Positions 9,648 through 19,500 are shown, counted from the first letter of the stretch. The stretch: 64,000 nt of DNA from Sphingobacterium composti (GCF_009829075.1 NZ_WUQZ01000003.1:124001-188000), one strand, 5' to 3'. The notes: a model not told the origin generated them from the sequence alone. Program-made: numbers and translations.

Positions 9648-9952
9648 ACGCCAAAGAATGCTTTAATTACTACACTTACTAACACCAGAAATAAGCAGGA
9701 CCCACCCCAGCTCATTAGCTCTTTATTAATATCCTGATCCCCACTGTTCCATTTTATATACACGCGTATTCCACCTATCAGGCCAACCACAGCTCCAATA
9801 GCAAGTATTAAAGTTGATATAGGGTCTATGTAACCTGTTAGAGATGATGTTGCTGCATTTATTCCCACAGTTCCTCCTTGAGCGTAGATCAAGTTTATTG
9901 AACAGATGGTAAGAATAAGTGCTGAAAATAGTTTTTTTAGATGTTGTTTCAT
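9644..9952 (-). CDS. traE: TraE, DUF4134-type small membrane protein, copy 1
   Basis: This 102-aa protein has a signal or first membrane segment, then GINAATSSLTGYIDPISTLI, the segment LAIGAVVGLIGGIRVYIKWN, and a second C-terminal membrane helix. It ends in KAFFGV. This is the DUF4134/TraE pattern, a probable pilin-like (VirB2-like) component. A related gene lies 40 nt upstream. It overlaps traF by 4 nt. Confidence 0.88.
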   Translation of the reverse strand: MKQHLKKLFSALILTICSINLIYAQGGTVGINAATSSLTGYIDPISTLILAIGAVVGLIGGIRVYIKWNSGDQDINKELMSWGGSCLFLVLVSVVIKAFFGV

Positions 9953-9992
9953 GATTTATAGTTTTTTAGTTATTTAGTTGTTGAATGTTAGT

Positions 9993-10295
9993 TTATTGAA
10001 ATAGCCCCTTAAGTACCGAGCTAAGTATAGATAGAAATAGGCAGGAGAAAAACCACCCAGCGATTTGCACATCTATACGATCTCTTCCTAGCTGCCAATT
10101 GTTGTAAATCCGCAAACCACCTAATACGCCACAGATTCCTCCAATGGCAAGCGCCAGATCAGAAAGGCTTATATAATAGCGGTCAATTTGATTACTTGCG
10201 CTATAGAACTCACTGATTGCTGGTTGTGCAACAATTGAATGGGTGGTTAGCAGAATACTAATGGGGACTAAAAGATAGCATAGCTGTTTTTGCAT
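9993..10295 (-). CDS. TraE-like DUF4134 protein, copy 2
   Basis: This 100-aa paralogue of the neighbouring traE has the same plan: a signal segment ending near IVAQP, the helix LALAIGGICGVLGGLRIYNNWQ, then GRDRIDVQIAGWFFSCLFLS and the ending KGLF. The shared GxGGxRxYxxW core shows common descent. It is probably a second small inner-membrane component of the mating channel. Tandem DUF4134 genes are known in some Bacteroidetes elements. Confidence 0.8.
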   Translation of the reverse strand: MQKQLCYLLVPISILLTTHSIVAQPAISEFYSASNQIDRYYISLSDLALAIGGICGVLGGLRIYNNWQLGRDRIDVQIAGWFFSCLFLSILSSVLKGLFQ

Positions 10296-10304
10296 GATTT
10301 GAAG

Positions 10305-10646
10305 TTAATAGGGAATAGCCTTAGTGTATTCTATAACCTCATTGTGCATGAGCATGACGAGCTCTTTAATGCTTAGCGGGGCAGTGGTTGCAATAGGCAC
10401 AATAGGTAGAGCCTTCGAAAAATTTTCTTCAGTAGTAAGGCCTACTTTGTAAGCTGCATGATTAGAATCTTTTTCTCTTAAAGTGACTTTTATTGGTTCA
10501 CTAGCCAGGGGTATTATTATTTCCTGCTGCTGCTGGCTATCAGTAGAGATCTTTGGAGTGTTGATATATAGATCATAAATAATGTTAAGCACATAATAGA
10601 TCACATAGCCTATAGAAAGGCTAAATAAAAAGGTAAACCAGTTCAT
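10305..10646 (-). CDS. Small membrane-anchored protein of the transfer operon, unknown function
   Basis: This 113-aa protein starts with a membrane segment (about residues 3-25), followed by a polar region with a glutamine run (QQQQ) and a short helical C-terminus. I recognise no family. It lies between the ParA-like gene (31-nt gap) and the second DUF4134 gene (9-nt gap), the region that holds traB-traD in CTnDOT. It is probably a transfer accessory protein. Confidence 0.5.
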   Translation of the reverse strand: MNWFTFLFSLSIGYVIYYVLNIIYDLYINTPKISTDSQQQQEIIIPLASEPIKVTLREKDSNHAAYKVGLTTEENFSKALPIVPIATTAPLSIKELVMLMHNEVIEYTKAIPY

Positions 10647-10677
10647 AATTAATTAATAAAAAATGTAAATTTTAGAT

Positions 10678-11301
10678 TTATCTCTGAAGATACTGATGGT
10701 AAATGCTGTCTAGGGTAGGAAGGATTAAATTTAATAGGCTAGTTGGCGTATGTATGTTGTTTAATTTTTGAAAATCAATCCTATCGTAAATTACCGAGGC
10801 AATGGTTCCAAATTTTGATAGTGTGAGCTCAATATCCATTTTAGATTCAATTTTTGTAAAATTCTTTATCCTATTGGGAATAAAGCAACATGGAGCTCGA
10901 GGATTCAATTTGGTTATTACTAAACTGAAAAGCAGCGTCGCATTAATCGTAAACTGGTCATAACTAAAAGGGCATAAAATAACATCGGCAAGTGAAACGT
11001 ACTCACTAGCATAGGCGTCCTCTATACTGGAAGGAAGATCTATTAGCAGAATTTTATGTGGATTCTCTTTAATCTTTGTAAGAAGATTTATGCTTTCTGC
11101 TTTCTGTCTATCATATATTGTATATAAGGAGGGAGTTTGCAGAATTTGCGTGTTTTTCTGCATATTGATCAAGCAATGCTTGAAATCTAAGTCCAATATA
11201 CCAACCCATCTTCTATGCTCTTGCGTGAGATAATTCGCAAGAGCGAGCGTGAGGGTACTCTTACCGACGCCCCCTTTTATATTTCCTATAAGAATGATCA
11301 T
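10678..11301 (-). CDS. ParA/MinD-family ATPase (TraA-like)
   Basis: This 207-aa ATPase has the deviant Walker A motif KGGVGKSTL at residues 9-17, a Walker A' aspartate in GILDLDFKH and a Walker B LLIDLPSS. It matches the ParA-like TraA protein that starts Bacteroidetes tra operons. It may position the element or regulate transfer. It lies 14 nt downstream of the relaxase gene. Confidence 0.85.
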   Translation of the reverse strand: MIILIGNIKGGVGKSTLTLALANYLTQEHRRWVGILDLDFKHCLINMQKNTQILQTPSLYTIYDRQKAESINLLTKIKENPHKILLIDLPSSIEDAYASEYVSLADVILCPFSYDQFTINATLLFSLVITKLNPRAPCCFIPNRIKNFTKIESKMDIELTLSKFGTIASVIYDRIDFQKLNNIHTPTSLLNLILPTLDSIYHQYLQR

Positions 11302-11315
11302 AGCTGCCTTAGGTT

Positions 11316-12434
11316 TTATGGAATTGTGTATTTCTTATTTTTCCTTCTTTTATTTAGTGCATTAGGCTCCAATTCTTCGATGATATCGATTTGAAAATCA
11401 AGTATGGAGATGCCAGAACTTTCTTTATAATCAGAATCTAAAGCCTGAGTTCTATCTATAAAATCGGATTGCGCTCTACTTTCAGAAATGTTATTTTTAT
11501 TTACAGACCGAATAAAGTCAGACAATGGCCATATGTAACTACCTTCAAAGACCGTCTTACTTTGATGATCTATTACGCAGTAGTCCGTTGGCATTTTACG
11601 ACTTCTTCCATGAAAAATAAGCTGAATATTGTGGCTGTTTTTAAGCTGCAATATAAATTCGGATGTGCATCTTATTGGGGATGATGAAAATTTTTGATAT
11701 TTCATATACTCTTTAATTTGTATTGATGCATCATATTTTTTCAGATTCGCAGCAAAAATTTCTCTAAGCTCTTGTAATCTCAAACTAGAGCGCTCACCGT
11801 TTGATATCTTGTTATATATGTTCTTAAGACAAACTTCAGCTTGTATTTTTCCATGTTTTATCAAAGCCAGCGTCTCATTTTTAATTTGTGCACTGTATCT
11901 TAATGCATATAAAAGCATGATAAATTCCATACGCGAAGAAAATGTATAGTTTAATGCCCTATCTAAATCATGCTGCGCTTGTCTTTTAGAATCTATGCCA
12001 AGAACTTTGTTAAGTTCACTATACGCTTTAATTCCTTCGAAGCTGTCACTTATACCTTTTCCATTCTTGTTAACGCGTGTAGAGACAATATGGACATGAT
12101 TTATGTTTGTGTCGTAGTGAAAAAAAATTAAATAGGGCTGTTTGCCATATCCCATTTCTTCAAGCCAGCTTTTAGCCATGAACGTTAAGTTCCATTTACT
12201 TTGAATTTCTTGTTGGCAAGAAATTATAGCGTGAAATTGGGGTTTTTCAATCCGGCTGGCAGCAGATATGCTGAGTAAGTAATCGATATAATCATGAGGT
12301 TTTATATATCTTAATATGCCAAGGGCATGAAAATTTTCTGCACACATTAACTCAGCTCTATCACTGCTAACCTTCGCTATGTTATACATTACACCCTTAA
12401 AAGAGCTTTGATTATTAAATATTACAACTTTCAT
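11316..12434 (-). CDS. Relaxase/mobilisation nuclease (MobB/BmgA-like)
   Basis: This 372-aa protein has the relaxase metal-binding motif in NINHVHIVSTR (the HxH pair, about residues 108-110), preceded by FFHYDT. It is the single-strand nickase that starts transfer at oriT. The N-terminal VIFNNQSSFKGVMYNIAKVS is typical of MOBP-like relaxases of Bacteroidetes. The C-terminal third is variable and ends in a basic tail. Its start overlaps the relaxosome protein by 4 nt. Confidence 0.85.
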   Translation of the reverse strand: MKVVIFNNQSSFKGVMYNIAKVSSDRAELMCAENFHALGILRYIKPHDYIDYLLSISAASRIEKPQFHAIISCQQEIQSKWNLTFMAKSWLEEMGYGKQPYLIFFHYDTNINHVHIVSTRVNKNGKGISDSFEGIKAYSELNKVLGIDSKRQAQHDLDRALNYTFSSRMEFIMLLYALRYSAQIKNETLALIKHGKIQAEVCLKNIYNKISNGERSSLRLQELREIFAANLKKYDASIQIKEYMKYQKFSSSPIRCTSEFILQLKNSHNIQLIFHGRSRKMPTDYCVIDHQSKTVFEGSYIWPLSDFIRSVNKNNISESRAQSDFIDRTQALDSDYKESSGISILDFQIDIIEELEPNALNKRRKNKKYTIP

Positions 12435-12838
12435 TTCATCTTCTTTATTATTTTTAATAATTCTGAAAATGCTGCTTCAATCTTCCCTAGCGTTTGAAAA
12501 TAGTCTTCAATATTAGTTAGCGTTACAGAGCTGATATTCGTATTATCTTCTAAGGATTTCTGGTTGGTAAAGTAGTATGGTATTGTAGGCTCCAGTGAAT
12601 TTCTAATCTTGGCTAAATGCGTTCCTAATGAATCTAAGGCTTTTATAAGCTCCACGGTATTACAAAGTATGATGTTGGATTCTTCAATAACCATAATCCT
12701 GATAATTTTTGTTTTACTCATGCCTAAGCTTTTCGCTAATTCCGTGAACTTAATATGTTCAGCTGAGGTAAGAGACAGATAGTATCTGCTTTTAGGTTCT
12801 TTGAGCTTGGATGCTAATATTGATGTTCTATTTTTCAT
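12431..12838 (-). CDS. Relaxosome accessory protein (MobA/BmgB-like)
   Basis: This 135-aa basic protein has an N-terminal segment of the form YYLSLTSAEHIKFTELAKSL followed by GMSKTKIIRIMV. This is a ribbon-helix-helix-type DNA-binding region like that of MobA/MobC accessory proteins. It would bind near oriT and help the relaxase, whose gene it overlaps by 4 nt. The assignment rests on position and fold pattern. Confidence 0.7.
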   Translation of the reverse strand: MKNRTSILASKLKEPKSRYYLSLTSAEHIKFTELAKSLGMSKTKIIRIMVIEESNIILCNTVELIKALDSLGTHLAKIRNSLEPTIPYYFTNQKSLEDNTNISSVTLTNIEDYFQTLGKIEAAFSELLKIIKKMK

Positions 12839-12850
12839 ACTAAAAGTGTT

Positions 12851-13807
12851 TTAGCGCTTTAAAAAATTATTGAAGGAATGATATTTACTACCGATTTTTT
12901 CTACTAGCATCTCGTTATAATCTTTGTATCCTTGATATTGATTTGAACGGTCTTGGGCATGCGGTATAGCATTTATAATGTTCCTAGTAGCTTGCTTTCC
13001 TGCTTTATCGTTATCTAGAAATAGATCTATTTGTTTGATGTTCTGAATTCTGTCTATTGTTTTATTTAATTGTGCTATAGAGTTAAGTACATAAATAGTA
13101 GGAGAATTCTGAGTCTCACCTGTGTGCTTTAGCCAGCTCAAGTAATCCATGTAACCCTCAAATACGGCAGCATGATTTTCATCAGATCCTGGAATTATAG
13201 AAATTCCTTTTGCCCCAATACTACTTTTAAAACCTTTAATGGTAGTGAATTCAAAATTCTTATGCTCATTTTGCCAACCTATAGCATAATAGCTTGTCAA
13301 AGAGTCTTTATTCAAGTGGTTTTTATAATATACTTCTTGAAGATGCCCTTGAGCAACATCATAAATCCCCCTAGATTCTAGGTATTTAGTAAGTAAAAAG
13401 TTTGTCCCTATAGGTTTGGTCTTAACCAGTTTAAAGGCATAGTCTTGAGACTTTTGAATATTTAAATTCTGTGCTATGGAATTATTTATAGAATTGATGG
13501 ACTGTGTATTAAGAGTATTTCGCATTTTAAGTAGCACTTCTTTAAAGGAAAGCTCAGGCCAGTAAGCAAGTGCGAGTTGAATAATCCCACCACCGTAAAT
13601 TCCTGTATGGTTGGCGCCACCTCTATCAATCCATTTACCTCCATCATCCCAAACGCTAAAAGAAGGCGTGGATTGAGAGGTTTGCCGAAGCATGCTATGA
13701 TAGAAAAGTTCTTTACCAGATTTCTTTACAGGTAGATGTCCTAGGGAGGCAAGAAAATCTGAAATCCGTATATTTTGAAATTCTTCAATATTAACATATG
13801 TTGACAT
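12851..13807 (-). CDS. Toprim-domain, CHC2-like mobilisation primase
   Basis: This 318-aa protein has an N-terminal region like the CHC2 primase domain (SFSVWDDGGKWIDRGG and GGGIIQLALAYW), but without zinc-binding cysteines. A Toprim-like half follows, with AVFEGYMDYLSWL and IDLFLDNDKAGKQA (the glutamate and DxD positions). Such proteins accompany mobilisation genes in Bacteroidetes and may prime the transferred strand. It is the first visible gene of the minus-strand transfer run. No TAnnTTTG box was found just upstream. Confidence 0.78.
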   Translation of the reverse strand: MSTYVNIEEFQNIRISDFLASLGHLPVKKSGKELFYHSMLRQTSQSTPSFSVWDDGGKWIDRGGANHTGIYGGGIIQLALAYWPELSFKEVLLKMRNTLNTQSINSINNSIAQNLNIQKSQDYAFKLVKTKPIGTNFLLTKYLESRGIYDVAQGHLQEVYYKNHLNKDSLTSYYAIGWQNEHKNFEFTTIKGFKSSIGAKGISIIPGSDENHAAVFEGYMDYLSWLKHTGETQNSPTIYVLNSIAQLNKTIDRIQNIKQIDLFLDNDKAGKQATRNIINAIPHAQDRSNQYQGYKDYNEMLVEKIGSKYHSFNNFLKR

Positions 13808-14087
13808 GTTTAATGATTTATAAATAAAAGATTTTATTTTTCTAAAGGTTAGTGGCCCTTGATATGCTATCAGTTAAGTATATATGCTCACCAAAAGGGC
13901 TGTTTGCAATAGATTTAAAAGAATCCACTGGAAATCTAGAGGATCATCGGTTTATTTCATTTTTATTTTTATTCGGAACTACTCACGTCAGTCCGTACAG
14001 ACCGGGTATTCACCTGCCAATGTGCTTTCAGTATATTGAATAGACTCTATTCTCACTTTCACAAAATTTCCTTTTTAATTAAGGATA

Positions 14088-14252
14088 ATGTTTCGTTCCT
14101 GGCTGTCAAAGAACATCATTGAATCATTCTCGCAACGATTACTTAATGGATGGAAGCTTTGGCTATTCTGCTTTAGCTTGGCTATTTTGTTCTTATGCAT
14201 TATTAGAAATAGGTTTTTATTAATTTTCGGTAGGCTATGCTTTCTGATTTAA
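14088..14252 (+). CDS. Possible 54-aa single-pass membrane peptide
   Basis: A short frame starts at ATG 14088 with an AAGGA two bases upstream, an unusually close but purine-rich site. The peptide has a basic/aromatic N-terminus (MFRSWLSKN), one hydrophobic helix (WLFCFSLAILFLCII) and a basic C-terminus. This resembles small membrane peptides or type I toxins in layout only. No homologue is recognised and the frame may be chance. Confidence 0.25.
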   Translation: MFRSWLSKNIIESFSQRLLNGWKLWLFCFSLAILFLCIIRNRFLLIFGRLCFLI

Positions 14253-14582
14253 GTATATAGCTATAGCGCTTTAGGAGTTAATCATTTAAGTGTTTGTTTA
14301 ATAATTGAAAATTCTAAAACATATTTCTTCTAATTTTTATCAAATCAAAAAATTATATGCTTTATCAAAAAGTGAAAGGGGGTGAAAAAAAGAATTCACC
14401 CTAGGGAAGTTTTTTTTATAAAAACTTATTAGTCAGTGGTTAAAGGTTTTTTATGTGTCGGGTATTTATTTAGCGAAAAGTGAAAGTTCGCCCTTACCCC
14501 GTAGCATACTATCTATTTACACAATTTTTCAGAGTTTATAGTTTATTTACCTTGACCTCATATAATATTTATATTGCAATCC

Positions 14583-14590
14583 TAGTTTTG
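14583..14590 (+). promoter_or_regulatory. Bacteroidetes -7 box upstream of the PHP gene
   Basis: TAGTTTTG fits the TAnnTTTG consensus and lies 23 nt before the ATG at 14614, giving a short leader. No TTTG -33 box at standard spacing was seen. Confidence 0.45.
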
Positions 14591-14613
14591 TGGCTATAAA
14601 GATTTATTAAAAC

Positions 14614-15762
14614 ATGAAAAAACTATCAATTCTTTTAGCCCTGATAGGCCTGCTGAATTTCGATGCTAAAGCGCAAATGCCATCTGATAATGGGATAATG
14701 AGATTGGATGAATTTCGATATCCTAAAAAGCGTGAGATTATAAATATTCCAAATGTAAATGGTTTGACTGTTTTGAAATGTGACTTTCATATGCACACCG
14801 TGTTTACAGATGGTCATGTATGGCCAAACGTCCGTATTGGCGAAGCTTGGAAAGAAGGTTTAGATGCTATCTCTTTCACAGAACATGTGGAATATACACC
14901 ACATTCCGATGATGTTAAAGTTGGTAATTTAAGACCACATGAGTTAGCTAAAACCTTAGCCGCGGAGAACAACATAATTCTGATAAAAGGTACCGAGGTA
15001 ACACGTAATACTCCTCCCGGGCATTTCAATGCATTATTTATTCAAGATGACAAGAACCTTGTTGCTGATCGCGCTAGTGATTTAGACGAAAAAGCGATAC
15101 AAGCTGTAGTTGATCAAAATGCATTTATTTTTTGGAATCATCCGGGGTGGAAAGCTACCCAAATTGCGGGCTCATATGAGTGGATTCCATTTGTTGAAAA
15201 AATGTACCAAGAGAAAAAGCTACATGGTATTGAAGTGGTAAATGGATTTGGATTTCACAAAAAAGCATTGGACTGGGCATTAGATCGTAACTTAACCGTG
15301 ATAGGTAATACTGATATTCACAATCTAATAGCGCACGATTATGACATTGAACGTGAGGGTGTTCATAGAACGATGACACTTGTGATGAGTAAAGATAGAT
15401 CTGCTGAAGCAATTCGTGAAGCCTTAGAGAAAGGAAATACGGTAGCATGGTCAAGTAATTACTTGTTTGGTAAAGAAGAAAATGTACGGAATTTATTCCA
15501 TGCATGTGTAAAATTCAGTAGTGCATACCACGAAAAAACCAATGCTCAAGGAAAGAAGACAAAATACTATGAATTATCAAACAATAGTGATCTTCATTTT
15601 GAATTGCACCTAAAACAAGGCAATGGAACACAAAAAGTAATATTATATCCCCAATCGACACAAATAATTACTGCTTCAGGCAATCAGTCAAAGCTAACCT
15701 ATGAAGTAGTATCAACTTATATCCGAAGTGATCAGCATCTAAAAGTCGATTTAAGTTTATAA
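14614..15762 (+). CDS. Secreted PHP-domain phosphoesterase (Sb-PDE-like)
   Basis: This 382-aa protein has a signal peptide (cleavage near DAKAQ), then a PHP metallo-phosphoesterase domain. Visible metal ligands are DFHMHT (about residue 57), FTEHVEYTPH, the glutamate of GTEV, WNHPGW and NTDIHN. The whole resembles Bacteroidetes proteins annotated as Sb-PDE-family phosphodiesterases. It probably hydrolyses phosphate esters in the periplasm; the substrate is unknown. It stands alone, with about 800 bp of gene-poor DNA on each side. It may be chromosomal sequence next to the conjugative element or cargo. Confidence 0.8.
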   Translation: MKKLSILLALIGLLNFDAKAQMPSDNGIMRLDEFRYPKKREIINIPNVNGLTVLKCDFHMHTVFTDGHVWPNVRIGEAWKEGLDAISFTEHVEYTPHSDDVKVGNLRPHELAKTLAAENNIILIKGTEVTRNTPPGHFNALFIQDDKNLVADRASDLDEKAIQAVVDQNAFIFWNHPGWKATQIAGSYEWIPFVEKMYQEKKLHGIEVVNGFGFHKKALDWALDRNLTVIGNTDIHNLIAHDYDIEREGVHRTMTLVMSKDRSAEAIREALEKGNTVAWSSNYLFGKEENVRNLFHACVKFSSAYHEKTNAQGKKTKYYELSNNSDLHFELHLKQGNGTQKVILYPQSTQIITASGNQSKLTYEVVSTYIRSDQHLKVDLSL

Positions 15763-16046
15763 TTATTTATTGATAGGAAATTTTACAAACCAATTCTTTT
15801 ATAGCTTAGCATTATTGAGACAAATAATGTTCTAGCAAGTTGCGTCTGGCGTATGCCTGTAAGTTTATTCGTGCTAATTTTATTTAGCGTGAGTTCGATT
15901 TATAGGTAGCAGACGCATCTTAAAAATGGCGATTTTTTTCATTAGAATTATCGTCCAAACTCATCAGTATGATTATATCATCGACATAACTGGGCGTAAT
16001 GAATAATATACATTTGCTAAATTTCGTATTTTAATGTCAAATTCTC

Positions 16047-16244
16047 TCAAATAATACAATTTTTTAAGCTCGATAAGGATGTACCTTCTTTAGGTTCAAA
16101 CTGTAGCCCCAACATTTGTAAACCATACAGGCTGTGCATGATCCAGTAATCTTTTTCGACTAAATAGGGGTCGACTACTTTTTCTTCTGCAACTATAATA
16201 AGTAAATCAACAACAAGGTACTCTTGTGTAAGCTTTTTGGGAAA
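16047..16244 (-). pseudogene. Remnant of an AbiEii-type nucleotidyltransferase toxin
   Basis: A 65-codon open frame without a start codon encodes VVDPYLVEKDYWIMHSLYGL followed by FEPKEGTSLSS. This closely matches the N-terminal part of AbiEii/AbiGii nucleotidyltransferase toxins, where VEKDYW and (K)GGTSLSK mark the catalytic core. A stop follows right after TSLSSLKNCII, and the GGTSLS motif reads EGTSLS. The rest of a normal protein of about 300 aa is missing, and no AbiEi antitoxin gene is seen. It is a dead toxin fragment. Confidence 0.7.
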
Positions 16245-16446
16245 TTAGGGTTTATTAGTTGTGTTTTGAAAGTGGGAGTAATATCTGATAATACTCTTAG
16301 TGTATGAATAGGAATGTTTTTCAAAAATTATATTTTGCTTTTATTCAAAGTGTAACTAAATGAATTAATGTGATATTTTAAAAAAGAGGTAAGTTTAAAG
16401 TTTATGCTAGTTGATTTTTTAAATATTTTATAGATGAAAATTTAGA

Positions 16447-16491
16447 ACAGTTAATTTTCAGCAATTCCTTTTGAACTGCTGAAAACACTGT
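16447..16491 (-). terminator. Stem-loop after the metal efflux operon
   Basis: TTTTCAGCA (16455-16463) pairs with TGCTGAAAA (16477-16485), and ACAGT/ACTGT extends the stem outside. It lies about 95 nt downstream of the pump gene on the minus strand. It lacks a strong U-tract, so termination is uncertain. Confidence 0.4.
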
Positions 16492-16585
16492 ATAGATTAT
16501 ATATATATAAATTTTTATGGTACTTGACTTGTGAAGCGTAATTGATTATCAAAAAATAAGTAGGTTAGGTTAAACTTATAAGTCA

Positions 16586-19500
16586 TTATAGCTTATTTTT
16601 ACGATATGCATAATAAAACACCGTTGGCAATACCGTAAACGATAAAACTAAACAAATCATTAATCCACCTACAATCATAATGGCTAACGGTTTTTGGATT
16701 TCTGAACCCATTCCAGTAGATAAAGCTGCTGGTAATAACCCTAATGACCCCATTAGAGCAATCATTAAGATGGAACGGATACGACTTTTCACGCCTAATT
16801 TAATAGCTTTTATCAATGGATATTCTTTTAGATTATCTTTCATTACAGCTATTAAGATAATCCCATTGATGGTATTAACTCCAAACAAAATGATTAATCC
16901 AATTCCAGCGGAAATTCCAAAGATAGTATTGGTGATCCATAAGGATAGAAATCCTCCAATAAAGGCAAATGGAATTGTAATCGCTGCCAATGCCGTATCT
17001 TTCATATTTCCGAAATTACTGTACAATAACAGCAGTATTAGGACTAAAGAAATTGGAATTACTGTCATTAATTGTTTTGAAGCACGTTCTTTACTTTCGA
17101 ACTCACCTGCCCATTCCATATAGTTATCTTTTGGAAGTTCCACTTCTTTTGCTACCACTTCTTTTGCTTCCGAAATCGTTGAACCTAAATCGCGCCCATC
17201 TATACTAAAACCAACACCAATGTAACGGCTGTTTCCTTCACGGTAAATAAAAGCAGGACCAGTTTTGTAGCCAATCGTTGCTATTTCTTGTAGCGGTACA
17301 TTTTGTCCGTTACTTGTTGGAATTAGAATATTACCAATCTTTTCAGGAGAGTCACGGTATTCTTTCTCGAAACGTAGAATTACATCAAACTGTCGATCAT
17401 TCTCATAGAATTTAGTAGCTGCTTGACCTCCAATTGTCATTTCAATTACGGCTTGAACATCGGCCGTACTGATACCATAACGTGCCATTTTGGTATCGTG
17501 TAATTGAATTTTTAATTCAGGTAAACCAATATTTTTGTACACATTAATGTCTGTAATACCTTTTACTTTTCCAATGGATGTAGATACTTTATTAGCATAA
17601 TTTTCTAAATCGTATAAATCGTCTCCGAAGATTTTAATTACCAAAGAACTTTTTACCCCCGCCACATATTCTTCTACATTATCCTGAATCGGTTGCGAGA
17701 ATCCAAAGGTAATTCCTGGATAATTAGCCAATTTATTACGCATATCTTGGATGATTTCATCTTTCGAAATAGAACGTGTCCAATCGGATTCGTCTTTTAG
17801 CTGGATATTAAATTCGATATTAAAAAACCCTGTTGGATCGGTACCATCGTTTGGCCTTCCTGTTTGCGTTAAGATAAAGTCTATTTCCTCAGTATCTTTC
17901 AATAGCAGTGTTTTCATATCTTTGGTTAATCGAGTTGATTCTTTCAGATTGATACTATTGGGTAAAGTGGCACGCACGTAAATTGATCCCTCATTCAATT
18001 GTGGTAAAAACTCCGAACCGTAATTCATAAATTTCACTGAACAAATCGCCAAGAGTCCAACAAATACAGCTGTTGTTAAAGTTTTGGCTTTGAATGAGAT
18101 ATTGAATAATTTGTAAATTGAATTGATACAAAATTTTGAAATGAAATTCTCTTTTTCTTCGATATTTTTAGTGAATAACAATTTACACATTGCTGGAACA
18201 TATGTTAAACTCAAGATTAGCGAACCTAACAAAGCATAACCCAATGTAAAAGCTAATGGTGTAAACATTTTTCCTTCTACTTTTTGGAAAGAGAAAATGG
18301 GTAATAAGGCTACAATAAGAATTATTAATGCAAAGAAGATATAAGAAGCTACACTTCCTGCACTTTTCTTAATCACGCCCATTTTGCTCATTTTTGCAAA
18401 ACGCTCCGACCCAACTTTGAGCTGCATGGTGGCTAAAGCGACAAAAACCGTTTCTACAATCACGAGCGTCCCTTCGAGTAATAATCCAAAATCTAAAGCT
18501 CCCATTGAAATTAAATTCGCTGGTAAACCTTGAATTTTGAGCATAATAATGGCAAATAAAAAAGCCAATGGAATTACCGATGCAACGATGAAGGTTGACT
18601 TCCAATTGTACAAGAAAATAAATACAATTAGTGATACCAATAATATACCTTCAACCATATTCTTTGCGACCGTTTTCACTGTATTGTCGACCAATTTGGT
18701 ACGATCGACTACCGTTTCTATTTTGACATTATCTGGTAAAGTACGTTCGTTAAGCTCTTCAATTTTTTGTTTCAAGTTGCCAATAACTTCTGATGGATTT
18801 TGACCACGAAGCATAATCACAATACCTTCGACCAAATCATCATGTTCATTGTAGCCGACCTGTCCTAAACGTGGTTTACTTGAAACAATTACTTCAGCAA
18901 CATTCTTAATTAAAATGGGTGTAGAACCATTCAGTTTTACCGTAATATTACCGATGTCTTCAATTTTATCCAGCAAACCCACGCCACGTACTACATACGC
19001 TTGATCTCCTTGTTGAATAACATCTCCACCTACATTTACATTGGATTTAGAAACGGCTTCGTATACATCCAATGGTGATAAATCGTAATTCTTTAGTTCG
19101 GTTGGATTGATTTTTATCTCATAGATTTTTTCTTCACCACCAAAGCTCACCACATCGGCAACTCCGGGTACAGAAAGCAATTCACGTTCGATCACCCAAT
19201 CTTGAATGGCGGTGACTTCTTTAATTGGCAAGTCACTTTTAATAACATAACGGAAAATTTCCCCAGTAGCCCCCGAGGGCGGTTCGATCGATGCGTCGGC
19301 TCCTTGTGGTAAATCGACACCGTTTAATTTGTTAGACACATATTGTTGCGCATAAAAATCATCAATTCCGTCTTCAAATTGTACTGTTACGACGGATAAT
19401 CCAAATAAGGAAATCGAACGAATATTGGATTTATGCGGAATACTATTCATCACTTTAGAAACAGGTAAAGTCACTAACTTTTCCATTTCTTCTGCACTAC

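Larger units (their letters stand above)
13808..14613. other. Gene-poor region between transfer operon and PHP gene
   Basis: No recognisable protein gene lies here apart from a possible 54-codon frame at 14088-14252 (listed separately). A short inverted repeat (GGGTGAA at 14380-14386 with TTCACCC at 14395-14401) is followed after a few bases by a run of eight T (14411-14418). It could end plus-strand transcription or be part of the element's border. I see no tRNA, no obvious oriT repeat set and no attachment site. Confidence 0.5.
15763..16585. other. Gene-poor region with toxin remnant and IS-end-like sequence
   Basis: This 823-bp stretch has no intact gene. It contains a TTAGCGTGAGTTCG sequence at 15884-15897 (similar to the end of the IS982 remnant), a decayed AbiEii-type frame at 16047-16244, and a stem-loop at 16447-16491 just downstream of the RND pump gene. 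Confidence 0.6.

Noticed and set aside
13852..14043. 63-codon plus-strand frame next to the primase gene
   Set aside because: It starts with GTG, resembles no family and shows no domain or signal pattern.
14371..14420. Hairpin plus T-run as a definite terminator
   Set aside because: The stem is only 7 bp and is separated from the T-run by about 9 bases, and no plus-strand gene of certain reality lies upstream.
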